Origin: Antilocapra americana
Taxonomy: Eukaryota > Chordata > Mammalia > Artiodactyla > Antilocapridae
Direction of reading: 5' to 3'
DNA: 64,000 nucleotides
Assembly (NCBI GenBank): GCA_007570785.1
Contig: ML660203.1
Coordinates: 10,145,524-10,209,523, forward strand
Shown here: positions 17,729-31,000 of the stretch, piece after piece
How positions within the stretch are numbered: the first letter of the stretch is position 1
Layout of the letters: every line of letters starts with the position of its first letter
Position numbers and translations under genes: made by a program
The notes under the pieces: generated by a model
What the model saw: the letters and a program-made list of their open reading frames with translations, nothing else
Told to the model about the DNA's origin: nothing
Database searches by the model: none

Positions 17729-19405
17729 TGTTATGGCATGAACTGTGTTTCCCCACCCCAATTCAAATGTTGATATCTTAATCGCTACTACACAGTCTAT
17801 TTGAAAATAGGGCCTTTGAAGAGGTAATTAAGGTTAAGTGAGAACACGACTGAGCATGCACAGGTCATACAGGTGAACCCTAATCCAATATGACTGATGT
17901 CCTTAAAAGGAGAGGAGTTTTGTGTGTCTCAGCGTACAAAGACTGAGAAGTGACAACAGTAAGAAGGCAACCATCTGTAAGCTAAGGAGTTCAGTTCAGT
18001 TCAGTTCAGTCAATCAGTCAGACTCTTTGCAACCCATGGACTGCAGCACGCCAGGCTTCCCTGTGCATCACCAACTCCTGAAGCTTGCTCAAACTCATGT
18101 CCGTCAAGTTGGTGATGTCATCCAACCATCGCATGCTCTGCCGTTGCCTTCTCCTCCTGCCTTCAATCTTTCCCAGCATCAGAGTCTTTTCCAATGAGTC
18201 GGTTCTTTACATCAGATGGCTAAAGTATTGGAGTTTTAGCTTCAGCATCATTCCTTCCAATGAATATTCAGGACTGATTTCCTTTAGGATGGATTGGTTT
18301 GATCTCAAAACTATAGCTTTGACTAGACGGACCTTTGTCGGCAATGTAATGTCTATGCTTTTCAATATGTTGTCTAGGTTGTCATAGCTTTTCTTCCAAG
18401 GAGCAAGTGTCTTTTAATTTCATAGCTGCAGTCACCATCTGCAGTGATTTTGGAGCCCCAAAATTACAGTCTCTCACTGTTTCCATTGTTTCCCCATCTA
18501 TTTGCCATGAAGTGATGGGACTGGATGCCATGATCTTAGTTTTTTAAATGTTGCATTTTAAGCCAGCTTTTTCACTCTCCTCTTTCACTTTCATCAAGAG
18601 GCTCTTTAGTTCTTTGCTTTCTGCCATAAAGATGGTGTCATCTGCATATCTGAGGTTATTGATATTTCTCCCGGCAATCTTGATTCCAGCTTGTTCTTCT
18701 TTCAGCCCAGCATTTCACATGATGTACTCTGCATAGAAGTTAAATAAGCAGGGTGACAATATACAGCCTTGACGTACTCCTTTCCCGATTTGGAACCAGT
18801 CTGTTGTTTTATGTCTGGTTCTACCTGTTGCTTCTTGACTTGCATACAGATTTCTCAAGAGACAGGTAAGGTGGTCTGGTATTCCCATCTCATGAAGAAT
18901 TTTCCACAATTTGTTGTGATCTACACAGTTAAAGGCTTTGGGATAATCAATAATGCAGAAGTAGATGTTTTTCTGAAATTCTCTTGCTTTTTTGATGATC
19001 CAGTGGATGTTGGCAATTTGATCTCTGTTTCCTCTGCCTTTTCTAAATCCAGCTTGAACATCTGGAAGTGCATGGTCACGTACTGTTGAAGCCTGGCTTC
19101 AACAAGAATTTTGAGCATTACTTTACTGTCCTGTGAGATGAGTGCAATTGTGCGGTAGTTTCAACATTCTTTGGCATTGGAATGAAAACTGACCTTTTCC
19201 AGTCCTGCGGCCACTGCTGCATTTTCCAAATTTGCTGGCATACTGAATTCAGTCAAGGAAAGAGGCCTCAAAAGAAAGGAAATCTACAGACACCTTGATC
19301 TTGGACTTGTAGCCTCCAAATTTGTGAGAAAATAAATGTCTCTTGTTGAAGTCACCCAGTTCATGGTATTTTGTTATGGAAGCCCTAGCAAACCAATATA
19401 GCAGG
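17729..19405 (+). mobile_element. MaLR-type endogenous LTR (MLT1/MST-like), split by a BovB insertion
   Basis: Left part 17729-17987 has the LTR phrases CCTAATCCAATATGACTGAT and CTTAAAAGGAGAGGAGTTT. Right part 19246-19405 has CACCTTGATCTTGGACTTGT, AATTTGTGAGAAAATAAATG and TGGTATTTTGTTATGGAAGC, the usual end of these LTRs. The halves join in consensus order once the BovB in between is ignored. No internal retroviral genes are present; it is an old solo-LTR-like remnant. Confidence 0.7.
17988..19245 (-). mobile_element. BovB (RTE) LINE, 5'-truncated copy with part of reverse transcriptase
   Basis: From its 3' end (TTCAGTTCAGTTCAGTTCAG at 17989) leftward-reading sequence continues into ORF2. 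The minus strand at 18909-18715 encodes a reverse-transcriptase segment with GKGVRQGCILSPCLFN, followed by an RYADD-type active-site region near 18640. Stops and frame breaks throughout show it is inactive. A segment present in the 16008 copy (around GGGACTCTCAAGAGTCTT) is missing near 18306. It sits inside the MaLR LTR, so it is younger than that LTR. Confidence 0.9.
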
Positions 19406-20399
19406 TAAGATAAAAAAAATGGAGTAAGGGGCTGGATTCCAATCATTTATTAGCTAAATCATTTTAAGCAAGTTACTTTGTTTCTCTGTTTCAGTAACCA
19501 TAATTAGATGAGAATGCATTGGTTAATAAAGCCCTTATGAAACAACTCCTGACGTACAGCAAATAATCTGTAGGCATTCATTAAATAAATATGTTCAATT
19601 TCACAGGGCAAAGGTGAAGAAATAGGCCAAACCCTGAGGAACTCAGAGTTACATACCAAAAATGTGTCACCAGGCAATGATAAGTGTCCCCATGTGGTAA
19701 CACTTACCCCAGGCTCCCTGATGGCAGAAACTTAATAATCTCTGTGAGAAAGGGCATGGCAAAAGACAGCACTCAGGAGGAACTTGCTGGAGCAAATAGA
19801 TTGCCAACCAAATAGCATATTCTGTTGCTGGGCCATGTGTCAGAGATCGGTGGCTGATTCTTCATGGGAGTAGCAGGTGATATTTCTAGAAGCCCTGTTT
19901 GATTCCTTTCTAAATTTTCTATGTTTTTTAAAAAATTATTTTTCTGCTTCCTGTAGCTATTATCTAACTTTAAATCTTGTGTGCAAAAGTTTTTAAAAGC
20001 TGTCTGTGAATTATAATACCTGAAGTCTCTGTTGATCTATTCCTCCCATATGTTGTATTTGTTTTTTCTTCATGAAGTCTTGGGTTCCTGTTTATCTCTG
20101 TGTGCAGGTATCACCTTGAAAAATTATTTGTGGGGGTTCCCTGAAGGCAAAGACAAATGTGCCCCCTTCAGAAAGACTTCCCATTTACTTTCGTCCAAGA
20201 TTTGGGAGCATTACCAATCACTTCCAGTGATAATTAGGGGCAATTCACTTCAAACTGGGTTCCCAGTTCATGGCTTGAGAATTCTTGGGCTACCAGACTC
20301 TATTCCCTGGGACACCAAAGTACTCGTCAATGTTTTCAACTCCATAAAGAAGGGCTTTTAAGATATTCCCTGCTCCTTTTCCTTTAACTGGTCTGCTCA
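19406..20399. other. Intergenic sequence, mostly unassigned
   Basis: AT-rich near 19910-20030; no gene, named repeat or RNA recognised. Confidence 0.4.
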
Positions 20400-20635
20400 G
20401 GGACTTCCCTGGTGGTTTGGTGGCTAAGACTCTGCATTCCTATTGTAGGAGGCCCAGTCTTTGGGGAACTAGTTCCCTCATGCCACAACTAAGAGTTTGC
20501 ATGCGGCAATTGCTAAAGATCCTGCAAGTCACAACTAAAAGATTCCACATGCTGCAATGAAGACTGATGATCTTGTGTGCTGCAAGTAAGCCTGGCACAG
20601 CCAAAATAAATGAAAATAATTAATATTAAAAATTA
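20400..20635 (+). repeat. CHR-2-type SINE
   Basis: GGGACTTCCCTGGTGGTTTG head and CAGCCAAAATAAATGAAAAT tail. Confidence 0.85.
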
Positions 20636-21107
20636 AACCTGTTCTGTTCAGTATTAAGGGAAACTTTTCTTAACTCCCTTCGGGTTAGTGGTGTAGGATG
20701 TGCAGCAGGTTCATATCACATTAAACACAAGGGTGAAACCCTTCAGCCTAATGTGAGGAGATTCTTCTGTTAGGCTCCCCACTTTGGATAGGCCCTGGAC
20801 TTTTATTTTTGTCCCTCTTGCCCTATGTGGCTAATGAACTGAAATCACAGATTCAGTATTAGCAAAAACCCTCAAGTCATAATAGCTTTGGTGCTCCAGT
20901 ATTCCAATCTTCCTGTTAAATATCTGGTTACCAGCTTTCACCTAATAATTGGCTAGGAGTTCCCCCAGGTTTTTAAGATTTGGTGTTTCTCAGAGCATAT
21001 TTTTAATATTTTATCCAATGTTGCTATTTTCAGAGGGAAAATTATGGAATAAATTAGTGCACCATTACCGCCCCCCATCCGAAAAGAAACTCCAGTCATA
21101 GTGATAA
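20636..21107. other. Intergenic sequence, unassigned
   Basis: Nothing recognised. Confidence 0.35.
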
Positions 21108-21305
21108 AATATTCATGCATGCATGCTCAGTCATGTCTGACTCCTTGCATCCCTATGTACTGTAGCTTGCCAGGCTCCTCTGTCCATGGGATTTTTTCCA
21201 GCAAGAATACTGGAGTGGGTTGCCACTCCCTGAGGGAAACTGCATCGCCTGTGTCTCCTGCTTTACAGGCAGATTCTTTACCTCTGAGCCACAGGGGAAA
21301 CCCCA
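21108..21305 (-). repeat. Bov-tA-type SINE
   Basis: TGCATGCATGCTCAGTCATG, CCAGGCTCCTCTGTCCATGG, and a closing GATTCTTTACCTCTGAGCCA (reverse of the tRNA-like head). Confidence 0.9.
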
Positions 21306-21524
21306 ATGGTAAAATAGGGCCAGCATAGTTCCTTCTCACTGACCTCTGACATCATCCTCTGACACTGACCTAGGCAATAATGTCACAGATAAATACCAGA
21401 TGGCCCATGTACCAGGGGACACCCTCACAAGTCACAGTTACCACTCCGTGTGTAACTGCTATCCTATGACATCTCCACACAGTGACATCATACATAAATG
21501 TCACCCCTCAATGATCTGAGATAT

Positions 21525-21850
21525 CTAGGAAGACCTCTCTGAGGAGATGGCATTTGAGCTGAAGCCTGAAGGTTGAGAAGGAGTTAGCTATGGGAAGAAC
21601 TTGGGGTGATGCATAGCAAACAGGGAGATAAAGAAAGGCAAAGGCGCTCAGGGAGGCGCGTCAAGCTCAAGGAACAGCAAGGAGGCTAGTTTCGCTGAAG
21701 AAAAGGGACTGAGAGGGACAAAGGGAGAGCGGAGGTGTAAGATTAGAGAGGAAAACAGGGGCCAGATCATACAGTCTTCTGCAGACCATGAGAAAATGTT
21801 TGGTTTTTAAGAACATACGGAAACCAAAAAGGTAAAGGTGCCAAGTCATT
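21525..21850 (+). repeat. Ancient mammalian repeat, same family as 15070
   Basis: GACCTCTCTGAGGAGATGGC, GAACAGCAAGGAGGCTAGTT and GGGGCCAGATCATACAGTCT in consensus order. Confidence 0.5.
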
Positions 21851-21884
21851 TATGGTCTGAGAAGATCGGTATGGTCCATGTTAA

Positions 21885-22124
21885 CCAATCAGAACTGTCC
21901 TGTGTAGAGTTAAGGCCTGGCTCCTCCCAGTGTCACCATCCCTACTCTCCGGAGGGCTGCTCCTCTTTCAGAAAACTTCCAAGCTCACAGGTGACACACC
22001 TCTTCTAAGTCCCAGGGAAACTGCTTTCTGATTGGACAAATCCAGGAATACGTTTCTAACCCTTTTGCGGTCGAATTGGATAGAGCCCATTGTAATTGGC
22101 TACGAGCTTTCCCTCTCTTCCAAT
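21885..22124 (+). promoter_or_regulatory. PXMP4: Cluster of five CCAAT boxes upstream of PXMP4
   Basis: CCAAT at 21885-21889 and 22120-22124; ATTGG (inverted) at 22031-22035, 22075-22079 and 22095-22099. Three of the five share the identical 10-mer CCAATCAGAA, twice forward (21885, 22120) and once inverted (22026). They lie 240-480 bp before the ATG. NF-Y binding is inferred from the motif. Confidence 0.6.
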
Positions 22125-22189
22125 CAGAACGCTCTTCTGGAGAGGGCTTGCGTCCCATTCCCCGAGTGAGTTGAGTGGGCTCTGTGATC

Positions 22190-22360
22190 GGCCGTCCTCG
22201 TATGAGTGACAGTACACACATCCTATGGGCTCAAAGACGCGGCTGCAAGGTCCGGCACCGTCCGGCACCTCCAGCCCTATTGAGGGTGGTGCGATAGCAA
22301 CCCCGACCGTCAGGACGTGAGTCCTGCTCCGTGCCCACTACCCCCAGCGACGCCCGCGTG
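22190..22360 (+). promoter_or_regulatory. PXMP4: PXMP4 proximal promoter and 5' leader
   Basis: CpG-containing, TATA-less sequence including the repeat TCCGGCACCGTCCGGCACCT around 22251, leading to the ATG at 22361. The transcription start cannot be fixed from sequence. Confidence 0.55.
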
Positions 22361-22473
22361 ATGGCCGCCCCACCGCAGCTGCGGACTCTGCTCTTTGCGA
22401 TCAACGCACTGTTGCGCAAGCGCCGCTACCACGCAGCACTGGCCATGCTTAAGGGCTTCCGGAACGGGGCAGT
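22361..22473 (+). CDS. PXMP4: PXMP4 exon 1
   Basis: Residues 1-37 ([18 protein letters not shown] onwards) and two bases of Val38; donor GTGAGTGG. Confidence 0.96.
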
Positions 22474-25400
22474 GTGAGTGGGGTCATCGGGCTGGGCAGG
22501 GGCAGAAGGATCTGTCTGATGGGGTTGAAGAAGCGGGTTCTGGGACCGGCGCCGCTGCCCTGTGCACCCTGGAGCAGCCCTGTGTGTCTCTAGGTCTTGG
22601 TGTCCCTTGTCGGCGAAGTGGGCGCCGGATTTTGGGTTCCGTGCGCCTTCTGAGCCGGGGCTCTAACTGCGCTGTTTCTAGGTACTCCGTGCTTGGCAGC
22701 CTGGCCCTATTGCCTTGACTATTTCCCATGCCAGCCCCTGTATCCCTTCATTTGGGCCCACTTTCCCCCTTCCCCCTGCTGTGTGCCCTTGGGCCTATTT
22801 GGCTTCCGTGGTCCCAGCAGCACAGTGGAAAGCTGGACTCTGCCTTCTGCCTTCTAGCAAGCCTGCGGCCCTGCCTCTCTAGGCTCTCCCCGTCAAGCTG
22901 CCCCCGACTTTCATCCGGCTTCTCATTCTTCTGTAAGATTCTACTGCTAAGTCCTCTTCGGATAAGCCGCAGGCGTGACCAGTGTAACTGAAGCTGCAAG
23001 TATTTGCCAAGCAAATTAGTACAGTTTGGCCATCAGACCTGCAGAAGAGGAGGTCATTTCCTCTGTCTGGCGCCAGGACGGGAGCTCAGTTTCCTTTAAA
23101 CTATATGCATAAGCGCTATCATTTATTGAGAGCCTACAGTGCCAGAACTGGGAAAGCATCAGAGAACAAACGGAACAAAGATCTGCATGTTCTTGGAGTT
23201 GACATTTTACTGGCAGCATGGCATGGTGGTGTGGATGTGATCACCTCAGTTTGAGTACTGGTGTACTTACCTGCGTGATCTTGTGCAACTCATTTAGGCT
23301 CACTAAGCCTCAATTTTTATAAAATGGGGCTGATAATAGTACTTATATTGAAAGGTTGTTGCTGATCCGTGAAAGACGCCAGGATTCTTGGCCTCCGGAG
23401 GAGAGGAATTCAATCTGAGGCTTGATCACTCAGAGCTTTTGTGTAATAAAATAAAATAAAAGAATTAGAGAAAGCTTCTGACATAGACATCAGCAAAAAG
23501 AGTGCTGCCCTGCAAGCCTTTTGCTGGATGTTATGTAGCTACTGCTGCTGCTGGTAAGTCGCTTCAGTCGTGTCCAACTCTGTGCGATCCCATGGACAGC
23601 AGCCCACCAGGCTCCTCTGTCCAGGGGATTCTCCAGGCAAGAATACTTGAGTGGGTTGCCATTTCCTCCTCCAAGGAAGACAGAGTCTAGTGTAAATACA
23701 TACTTCATTAATATATCTTAAGACAAACATTTCCATAAGAAAAACACTTTGGTTAGATCAAGGTTTGAGAAAAGTTAAGTTCAGGTGGAACCAGGTATTG
23801 TCATGGCAACACAGAATTTTAAAAGAAACCTCTTTTTAAATTTGTATAGAGAATGGGGAAAAAAATCTAACACTTGTTTGTTTCCTCCTGCCGCTTAAGA
23901 GAGAAAAAATGTCTGCTACTTGCAGTCTATTTCCTCCATTTGGAAACCCCTGGCCTTCCTGCCTGTTACCCTCTCAATATCATACTGTCGGGCTTTCCTG
24001 GTGGCTCAGAAGGTAAAGAATCTGCCTGCAATGCAGGAGACCCAAGTGCCATCCCTGGGTTGGGAATATCCCCTGGAGAAGGAATTGGCAACCCGCTTCA
24101 TTATTGTTTCCTGGATAATACCATGGACAGAGGAGCCTGGAGGGCTACAGTCTATGGGGTCCCAGAATTGGACAGACTGAACAACAAACACTTTGACTTT
24201 CATCATAGTGTCGATGACTTTCATCATAGTGTCGAGAGAATTGAGTCAATATGTGTGAAATGCTCAGCACAGCGCCTGATATGTATATAACTGTTGGCTG
24301 CTGTGATCATGGTTGTAAGTCCATGAATGTCTGCCTGGCTCACTCCTTCACTTCCTCAGGCTTCTGATTGTCACCTCTTCAATGAGGGTATCTCTGAACT
24401 TCCACCTCCTTCCCTACTGACTTTTCCTCCATAGTCCTTATCACCACTTGACACTTAAGTATTCACTTACGCATCCTGTTTTTCTACTCTGTCTCTCACT
24501 AGAAAATGAGCTTCATGGGGACAGAAATTTTTATCTGTTTTGTTCCTTAGTAAATTCCTAGTACCTGATACATAGTAGGCTCTTAAATATTAACTGAATG
24601 AATAAGTGTATAAGGTAGGAATTGCCATTGTACCCATTTTCTGGATGAGAAGACTGGCTCAGAGAGGAAAATTCATAGCTCAGTGGTAATGAATCCACCT
24701 GCCAATGCAGCAGACACAGGTTAGATTCCTGGTCCGGGAAGATCCCACATGTTGTGGAGTAACTAAGCTTGTGAGCCACAACCATTGAGCCTGTGCTCTA
24801 GAGCCAGGAAATGCAACTACTAAGCCCACGTGCCCAAAAGCCTGTGCTCTGCAACAGGAGAAGCCACTGCAATGAGAAGCCCACGTGGCAACAAAGACCC
24901 AGCACAGCCAAAAATAAATTAAAAAAAATTTTTTTTAAAAGAAAATGTGGGTGTATAAAATTTTTTGATTAAAAAAGAAATTAATCATAATCCTATAATG
25001 TTGGCTGCTATCTAGTCAATAGACAGATTGTCCCAAGTTGCCCCCTAAATGTCCTCTGTGGCAAGATAGTCTAGATAAGGATCTTCCAGGATATCATACC
25101 ACATCTGCCATGTCCTTTATTTATTTAAATTTTATTTCTCTCTCTTATATGGAAGAGGACTGAAGGTCTGTATTCAGAGCTGCTCTGAAGGTTCCTTGGT
25201 GATGACGGTTTTGTTTTGTTTTTGCCACACCACGTGGCACATTGATCTTAGTTCTCCAACCAGGGGTGGAACACTCACCTCCTGCAGCGGAAGCAGAGTC
25301 CTAACCATTGGACCGCTGGGAAGTCCCTGTCATGTCCTTTCAGTCCTTTTTAATCCAGAGCATTTCACGTTTCAGGACATAGAGGGATCCTGTGAGTGGC

Positions 25401-28032
25401 AGTAACTGGCTCCCACCAGAGTCTGAGTGGTTTGGAAAGGGGGCCAGGCACATGTAGGCAGTTGGGGGCATTATTCCATTTGTGTCTGAGGTATAAGGCA
25501 GGGTCCTGTTCACCCTCGCCAGCTGGAGGAGGCCAAAGGCCTCTTTATTCAGGGTAAGAAGACATGCCTTTGGAGGAAGCAGGGCAGAGAGCTTGCTGGG
25601 AGCCAGGTGAGGGTCCTGCCCACCCACTGCTAGGCAGCGAGAAAATAAGCCATTCAGCCTGGCCACCACATACAGTACACTCCTGTCAGTTGATCACACT
25701 TTTTATTTGATTTTTTTTAAAAATTAGGTAGCATATTCACAAAAGGCATAAAAAGTTAGAACTTTTTAGAAGTTTACACACCTTGCCCTAACCAAGCCTA
25801 CAGTGTATCTAGAGCTGCCTGGTTCATGTACAGCTCTGTGTATTTCACTGCTTGCCATGGGTCCATTATGTGTTTACCTAGTAGCCCCCTGTGGGTGCAC
25901 ACAGGTTTGCTCCCAGTCTTTTGCTGCTTTGAACAAGCCTCACAAGGACCTGCCTAGTGGTCCAGTGGCTAAGACTGCATGCTCCCAATGTGGGGGGCCC
26001 AGGTGTGATCCCTGGTCTGGGAACTAGACTCCACATGCCACAACTACAAGCCAGTGCAGCCAAAATGAATGCATACATAAATATTTTGGAAAAAAAAAAA
26101 ACATGCCTCACAGATACTCATATGACAACAATATGGGGCTCATGACCATTGTGTGAGGGAGACTATCAAAGATTGTTAGACCTTGTAGCCTGGAAAGGTC
26201 AGGGCCAGACGGCTGGAGAACTTGGTGGAGCGAGGGCAAGTCCAATAAAGAAGAAAAAGAAAAGTAGCGATGTTAGTACTGGTTGAATGAGGAGCTTTTA
26301 CATGAGCTTGGCCCTTACTGCCAGAAACAACTCTGAAGCAGGCAATACTTTTTACTGAAGGGAGAAGGGAGACTCAGAGACCTTCAGTGATTTACCCAAG
26401 TTTATAGAGCAAAACAGGGCAAGGCTTTGTCACCAAATACTATTTACTTTGTATGACCCACTTGGAACTCAGATTTAACTCTAAAGCCACCATTATTTTC
26501 CCTCCCCAAATGATATTAGGATGGGGGGGAGGAGGGGGCACAGGGAGTCAAAGAGAGAGCTCAGAAAGAAACCGTGGTGCAGGGATGCCTTAATAACCAT
26601 TTTCTTTTGTTTCTACAGCTATGGAGCCAAAATCCGAGCCCCTCACGCGCTGGTCATGACCTTTCTCTTCCGGAGTGGCAGGTACCTGTCCCCTCTGCAC
26701 ACCCCTCAAACTGGGCAAGATCATACTAGGATGATACTAGGCTACTGGTGCAGTAGCCTCCAGGTTGGGTCCAACCTGTCCGCACCACCATCTCCTAGAA
26801 CACAAGTCTGATTCTGTTATCCCATCTGGAAAATTCACCAGCTCCTGGCTCCTTGCTGTCCTCCAGAGAAGCCAGCTTCCAAGTGTGGCATTCAAGTTCC
26901 CCTGCAGTCTGACCTCATGGACATTTCCCCTTCTCTCCAGCGCCCACCGCAGGGAGCCCTTGGCACCAAGATTTGCTGCCATTCATTCACGTGCAACAGA
27001 TGGTTCCACCTCTTTACATTTCTCGTGCAGTACCCACCACACACACACCAGGAATCCCATTTCCTCTTCTACCCCACCTTTATTCCTTTCTAGCAACCCA
27101 TACCAGTTCTCTGAGGATCACTTTCTCAGGAAAACTCTCCATGACCTACTTTCTTCCCTTGTTCCAACTTCTTGGCCTTTTCCTGATCTTTCATAACTTC
27201 CCTCAAGGCGCTTCTCAGAAATCACCTTGCGTTTTAGTTTTTAATGTATCTAGCTTCACCTGGAGTTTATAAGAATCATACATGGACCGCCTACTGCTCA
27301 AATCCAGGTCATGAAGGCTTCTTTCTTTATGTATTTTTCTTTTTTTAATTTATTTTTGTTTTAGTTTTTGCCCTCCAAATTATTTTTTTTTAATTAAACT
27401 CATTCATTCCTTCAGTAAATATTTACTGAGCATCTAATATGTGCCAGACACTGTCTTTAGGTGCTGGGGATACAGCAGTGAATAAAATAGAGAATGATCC
27501 CTTCCCTCATAGAGCTGACATTCTAGCAAGGTGTAGCAGAAAATAAACATAACAAATAAAAAAAGTATGTGGTATGTTAGAATATTGTATGGGCTGTAGG
27601 AAAGAAAATGTAGAACAGGGAAAGGGGATCCAGGGTGCTGGGGGAAGGGCAGACTGCAGAGCTAAATAGGGAAGGGCTCATTGAGAAAGTGACATTTTAA
27701 GTAGAGACTTGAAAGAGATGGAAGAGTTGGCCACGTGGATGACAAGGGAAAGAGTATTTCATACCAGGGGAACAGCCCATGCAAAGGCCCTGAGGGGTGA
27801 TCATGCCTGATGAGTCTGAGGAGGCTAGAGCAGAGGGGTTGCCGGGGAGAGAGCAAAGAGAGGAAGATTATGGGGGTAACCAGGGCCCATTCTGTTCAGT
27901 ATTAGGTCAAAGAGAAGAGTTTGGCTTTTCCTCTTCTTTTTGTTGTGTTGGTTTCTGCCACACAACAATGCTAGTTAGCCGTAAGTATATATACATTTGT
28001 ATGTATATATACTTAGATTTATTGAGCATCTG

Positions 28033-28085
<53 letters not shown>

Positions 28086-31000
28086 CTCCCTCTTGAACCT
28101 TCCTCCCACTCCCCTGGCTCTTCCTCTAAATGGAACAGGAAATTGTTGCAAGAATCTGTATAGGGACCTGCCACTATTTAACTCAGATTTAACAGTGATA
28201 AAGTAAAGTGTTTGCTGCTAGGGGTCAAGGGCAGAAATAGGTGTGAAGTAGGAGGCAGTGGCAATAATCCAGCTGAGCAACTCTAGTGGCCCAGACCTTG
28301 GTGGTGGCATAGAGGTGAGAAGTGTTCAGATTCTAGAAACATTTTCAAGGCAGTATTAGTGGAAAGTGGGAAATGCAGCTTGCCTTAGAACTGGCAGCGG
28401 TAGGCCCGTGTTCCTGTGCCGTGAGAGCTCGCTGACTCCTAGCTGTCCGCCCTCAGCTGGCACGCTTCAGGGCCCTCCTCCAGCCTCGAGGGCCTTGCGG
28501 TTGCTGAGCCTGAATTGATCCCCCAGAGCACATGCTGTTCCTCTCCTTGGTTCTCCTCACTGCCCCCTAGTGATTGTGAAAAGAGAAGTCAAACCACATG
28601 CCTTACTTAAAGGTTCACTTCTCTCAAGATAAAGACAAAGCTTAGGACTTCCCTGGCGGCCCAGTGTTTAAGAATCTGCCTGCCAATGCGGGGGACATGG
28701 GTTCAGTCCCTGCTTGGGGAAGATTCTACATGCCTGAGAGCAACAAAGTCCATGTACAGCAACTACTGAGCCCACACACCTAGAGCGCGTGCTCCCCAAT
28801 AAGAGAAGCCACTGCAACTAGAGAAAGCCCTCGAACAGCAACGAAGACCCAGCCCAGCCAAAAATAAATAAATTTTTTTTTTTTTTTTTAAAAACACACA
28901 TCTTACCATGGTCCCACCTCTCCCTCACAGCCTTTGCCTCACACATTTTCTGCTCAGGCCTTAATGACCTCTCTTTGTTCCTTTACTCCTCACTCTCTGT
29001 CCCTCCTCGGGACCTCTGCTCATGTTGATCCCAGTAAAACTCCTTTCCCCTCTTGACCTCATGGACTCCTCATCCTTCACGTCCTGGCATCATTGCTTGT
29101 CAGGGTCAAAGTTTGACCTTTGTTTTGTGGTTATTTATTTCATAATTCCTTCTCCCACTAGATCATAAACCTCATGAGGGCAGCAAGCAAGTCTATTTTT
29201 TCTCAGAATCATATCCTTAGATCCAGCACATAGTACGTACTCACTCATTCACTCATTCATTTCTTCACATGTTCATTCCAGAAACAAATGTATTGAGCAT
29301 CTGCGATGTGTCAGGCCTTGCTTGGGGCACTGAGGATGAATGAGTGAGGCATAGACACCACTCTCTGGCAGTTTCCACTGGGATGGAGTGGGAGTCAGGG
29401 AGATAATAAACAAGTATGTAAATGTCAGGTGGTGATATGAGTTCTGAAGGAAAAGAAAAGTTGGATAAGGGAGCAGAATACAATGGGCATCCTTATACGT
29501 GGGGTAGTCAGGGAAGACCTTTTGGAGAAGGTGGCGGGGTAGTCAGGGAAGACATCTTGGAGGAGATGGCGTGATATCAAAGCCCATATGCAGGGAGGGA
29601 GCAGCCCTAACGGCATGGAAGGCAGAGGCCCCGGGGTTGAATGAGCGCTGGCCCGTGGGGTTCTTGCCTGGGCTGGTTTTGCATGCCAAGTGGGTGGATG
29701 CCCCCAGAGCAGCTGGGTCTGCACTCACGGTGGCTCCCTGTGTCTCTGCAGCCTCCGGGAGAAGCTGCGCGCCATCCTGCAGGCCACATACACCCACTCC
29801 TGGAACCTGGCCAGGTTTGTGTTCCTCTACAAGGGACTCTGCGCCCTGCAGTCCCACGTCCAGGGCGAGACCTACCAGGCACATTCATTTGTGTCTGCCT
29901 TCATCGGGGGCTTGCTGGTGTTTGGAAACAACAATAACATCAATAGCCAGGTAAAGCTCCTCCCAGAATGGGGGCCGGGGAGAGGGCTGGGGGTGGGGCA
30001 AGATGCAGGTATAGAGTTGGGGATGGGAGTCAAAGCAGAGAGCTCTTGGCTCCCTGCTATGTCTAAGGGTCTGTAGTTCATCAATCCCTGTGTGAACTTA
30101 GGAAGGTCACTTCCCCCTCAGCTTCCCCCTTTGTAAACCAGGTACCTTGTTGGAGTTCCATGCAGCTCTCTGGGGCAAAGATTTAAAAAAATAAAACAAA
30201 ACACACCCTAAAACACTACTCTGCAGTGAAGTGAGAAAAAAAAAATGAATAAGATTTCCATAAAACAAAACTTATTACATTTGAAGAATTATCTCTTATT
30301 CTGCAACTTCGCATTTTTGTTGGTTAAAATTCCATTTTTTGATGAGATAATGATAAAACAAAACGCTAACTGTTGCTGCTGCTGTTGTTTTAACATCCTT
30401 CTTGGGCTATATGAAAAGTTGACAGTCTTTCTAATTTGCCTCCCTCAAATTTCTTAAATATTCTTAAATTATAAAAATAATTGTTTTATTTTCACATTTT
30501 AAGTAATGCAAACTAAGCACCCACTATGTGCCTGGCACACTTCTGGATGCTTAGGATACATCATGATGAAATTAGAAAATAACTTGAAAAGAAAATCTCT
30601 GTCCCCCTCTAACTGTCCACCCATTGTCCAGAAACACTTTTTCTTTATTTTTTAATAATTTTTATTGGAGTATTGGACTTCCCAGGTGGCTCAGTGGTAA
30701 AGAATCTGCCTGCCAATTCAGGAAGATGCAAGAGATGTGGGTTTGATCCCTGGGTCAGGAAGATCCCCTGGAGGAGGATGGCATGGCAACCCGCTCCAGT
30801 ATTCTGCCCAGAAATCCCATGGACAGAGGAGCCTGGAGGGCTACAGTCCATAGGGTCGAAAAGAGTTGGAAATGACTGAGCACGCACACACACATACGCA
30901 CAATTGGAGTATAGTTGATTTGCAGTGTTGTGTTAGCAAAGTGAATTAGTTATGCGTGTATATAGGCAGTCATTTTAACTGTGTCTTGTGTAGCCTTTCA

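Noticed and set aside
18715..18909. Reverse-transcriptase-like protein as a host gene
   Set aside because: Part of a broken BovB LINE; annotated as a mobile element.
29690..30076. 128-codon plus-strand frame through PXMP4 exon 3
   Set aside because: It reads through both splice sites into intron; only 29752-29950 is coding, by frame and homology.
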